A DNA stretch of 13,206 nucleotides from Thermococcus sp. GTDB taxonomy: Archaea > Methanobacteriota_B > Thermococci > Thermococcales > Thermococcaceae. The stretch is taken from contig JAGGWM010000132.1 in the NCBI GenBank assembly GCA_021157445.1, positions 1 to 13,206 on the forward strand, read 5' to 3'. Below are positions 12,649 through 13,206 of the stretch, piece by piece. The notes under the pieces were generated by a model, which was given only the letters and a program-made list of their open reading frames with translations, did no database searches and was not told the origin of the DNA. Every line of letters starts with the position of its first letter. Positions within the stretch are counted from its first letter, which is position 1. Made by a program: the position numbers and the translations under genes.

Positions 12649-13206
12649 ATGCACTTGAGATATTATGCCCCATATTACAAAAAAGAGAAACACCTAGAGA
12701 TCATCAATCTCCTAGAAGAAATAAAACAGAAACATGGCATAGATTATAAAGAAGTACCCGTTGACGGCCTTTTCCTTGAAGATTGGTATCCTAAAAAAGC
12801 AGAAATAGGAGAATATTCCATATATGAGCTCCAACTAAAGCCATATTCTAAATTAATCTTAGCAAATTGTGAAAAATTAAGAAAAATTGGGTTAGAGTTA
12901 CATTGCGAACCAGTTTCTCATAAGTTCAAGAGTAGATCGGGAAATGTTTATGTAAGAGGAACAATAGCAGTTGTTGAGAACGATGTGGTTTTATTAGCCC
13001 TAAATTACGAAGATGAAATTTTTGAGTTTTTGAGGGCTTTACTTACAGAGGGTTGGAATCTATTAAACGTATTGGAAAGAACAAAACCAAAAACAATTGT
13101 CCCGCCAAAGAAAAGCGAAAAAGAAATAAAACAGCTCCTAATTTCTGCTCTCTCAAAAGATTTTGATTACGTTCTCATGGATGTAAAGCATAATGCTCTA
13201 AGTGGA
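12649..13206 (+). CDS. Unrecognised AT-rich gene, 3' end outside window
   Basis: The frame is open from the ATG at 12649 to the window edge, 186 codons. GGGGAGAT at 12636-12643 is a good ribosome site five bases before it. The protein begins MHLRYYAPYYKKEKHLEI. I do not recognise it. Visible parts: an N-terminal helix with KKEKHLEIINLLEEIKQK, then YKEVPVDGLFLEDWYP, a middle region with strands KFKSRSGNVYVRGTIAVVEN, and a hydrophobic helix EFLRALLTEGWNLLNVLE. There is no signal peptide or membrane segment so far. Base composition falls from about 43% G+C in the acdB end to roughly 25-35% in three lines counted by hand, with frequent TTA, ATA and AAT codons. This suggests a recently acquired accessory gene, possibly the edge of a variable region. 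Confidence 0.72.
   Translation, partial: MHLRYYAPYYKKEKHLEIINLLEEIKQKHGIDYKEVPVDGLFLEDWYPKKAEIGEYSIYELQLKPYSKLILANCEKLRKIGLELHCEPVSHKFKSRSGNVYVRGTIAVVENDVVLLALNYEDEIFEFLRALLTEGWNLLNVLERTKPKTIVPPKKSEKEIKQLLISALSKDFDYVLMDVKHNALSG

Overview
The window is archaeal and almost certainly from the order Thermococcales (a low-GC Thermococcus or a close relative). Four things support this. The first protein ends in a CGP-CTERM tail, a sorting signal known from Thermococcales. Ribosome binding sites are of the GGTGA/GAGGTGAG type at nearly every start. Promoters are TATA boxes rather than -35/-10 pairs. The metabolic genes include an archaeal-type phosphoglycerate kinase and an ADP-forming acetyl-CoA synthetase pair. 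The DNA is compact, with no gene-free stretch over 300 bases. I see no tRNA, rRNA, CRISPR array or insertion sequence.

Layout. (1) 1-1828, plus strand: the 3' part of a secreted calcineurin-like metallophosphoesterase, then an unrecognised small protein read from TTG. (2) 1829-3982, minus strand: a 717-residue protein with an N-terminal Mrr-type restriction-endonuclease-like domain followed by several PepSY-like repeats. It is divergent from pgk (4109-5344, plus), and the 126-bp gap between them carries a near match to the Thermococcales glycolytic motif (TGM). (3) 5347-7560, minus strand: an operon of a PadR regulator, an ABC ATPase and an ABC-2 permease. A double palindrome between its TATA box and start looks like a PadR autoregulatory operator. 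(4) 7657-10294, plus strand: an unrecognised 143-aa protein whose end overlaps an endonuclease III gene, an AIM24-family protein, and a TIM-barrel metalloenzyme of the endonuclease IV / sugar isomerase superfamily. (5) 10428-12584, plus strand: alpha and beta subunits of an ADP-forming acyl-CoA synthetase behind a strong TATA box, with a perfect 9-bp inverted repeat just downstream of it. (6) 12649 to the end: the 5' part of an AT-rich gene I do not recognise.

Functionally the window mixes central energy metabolism with DNA repair and an efflux module. Pgk serves glycolysis and gluconeogenesis, and the ADP-forming synthetase makes ATP by substrate-level phosphorylation. The nth product makes AP sites and nicks them, and the TIM-barrel gene may or may not be related to that job. 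The PadR-ABC module has the form of a self-regulated exporter. The least explained items are the Mrr-PepSY fusion protein, the dyads at the padR and acd promoters, and the AT-rich gene at the right edge.
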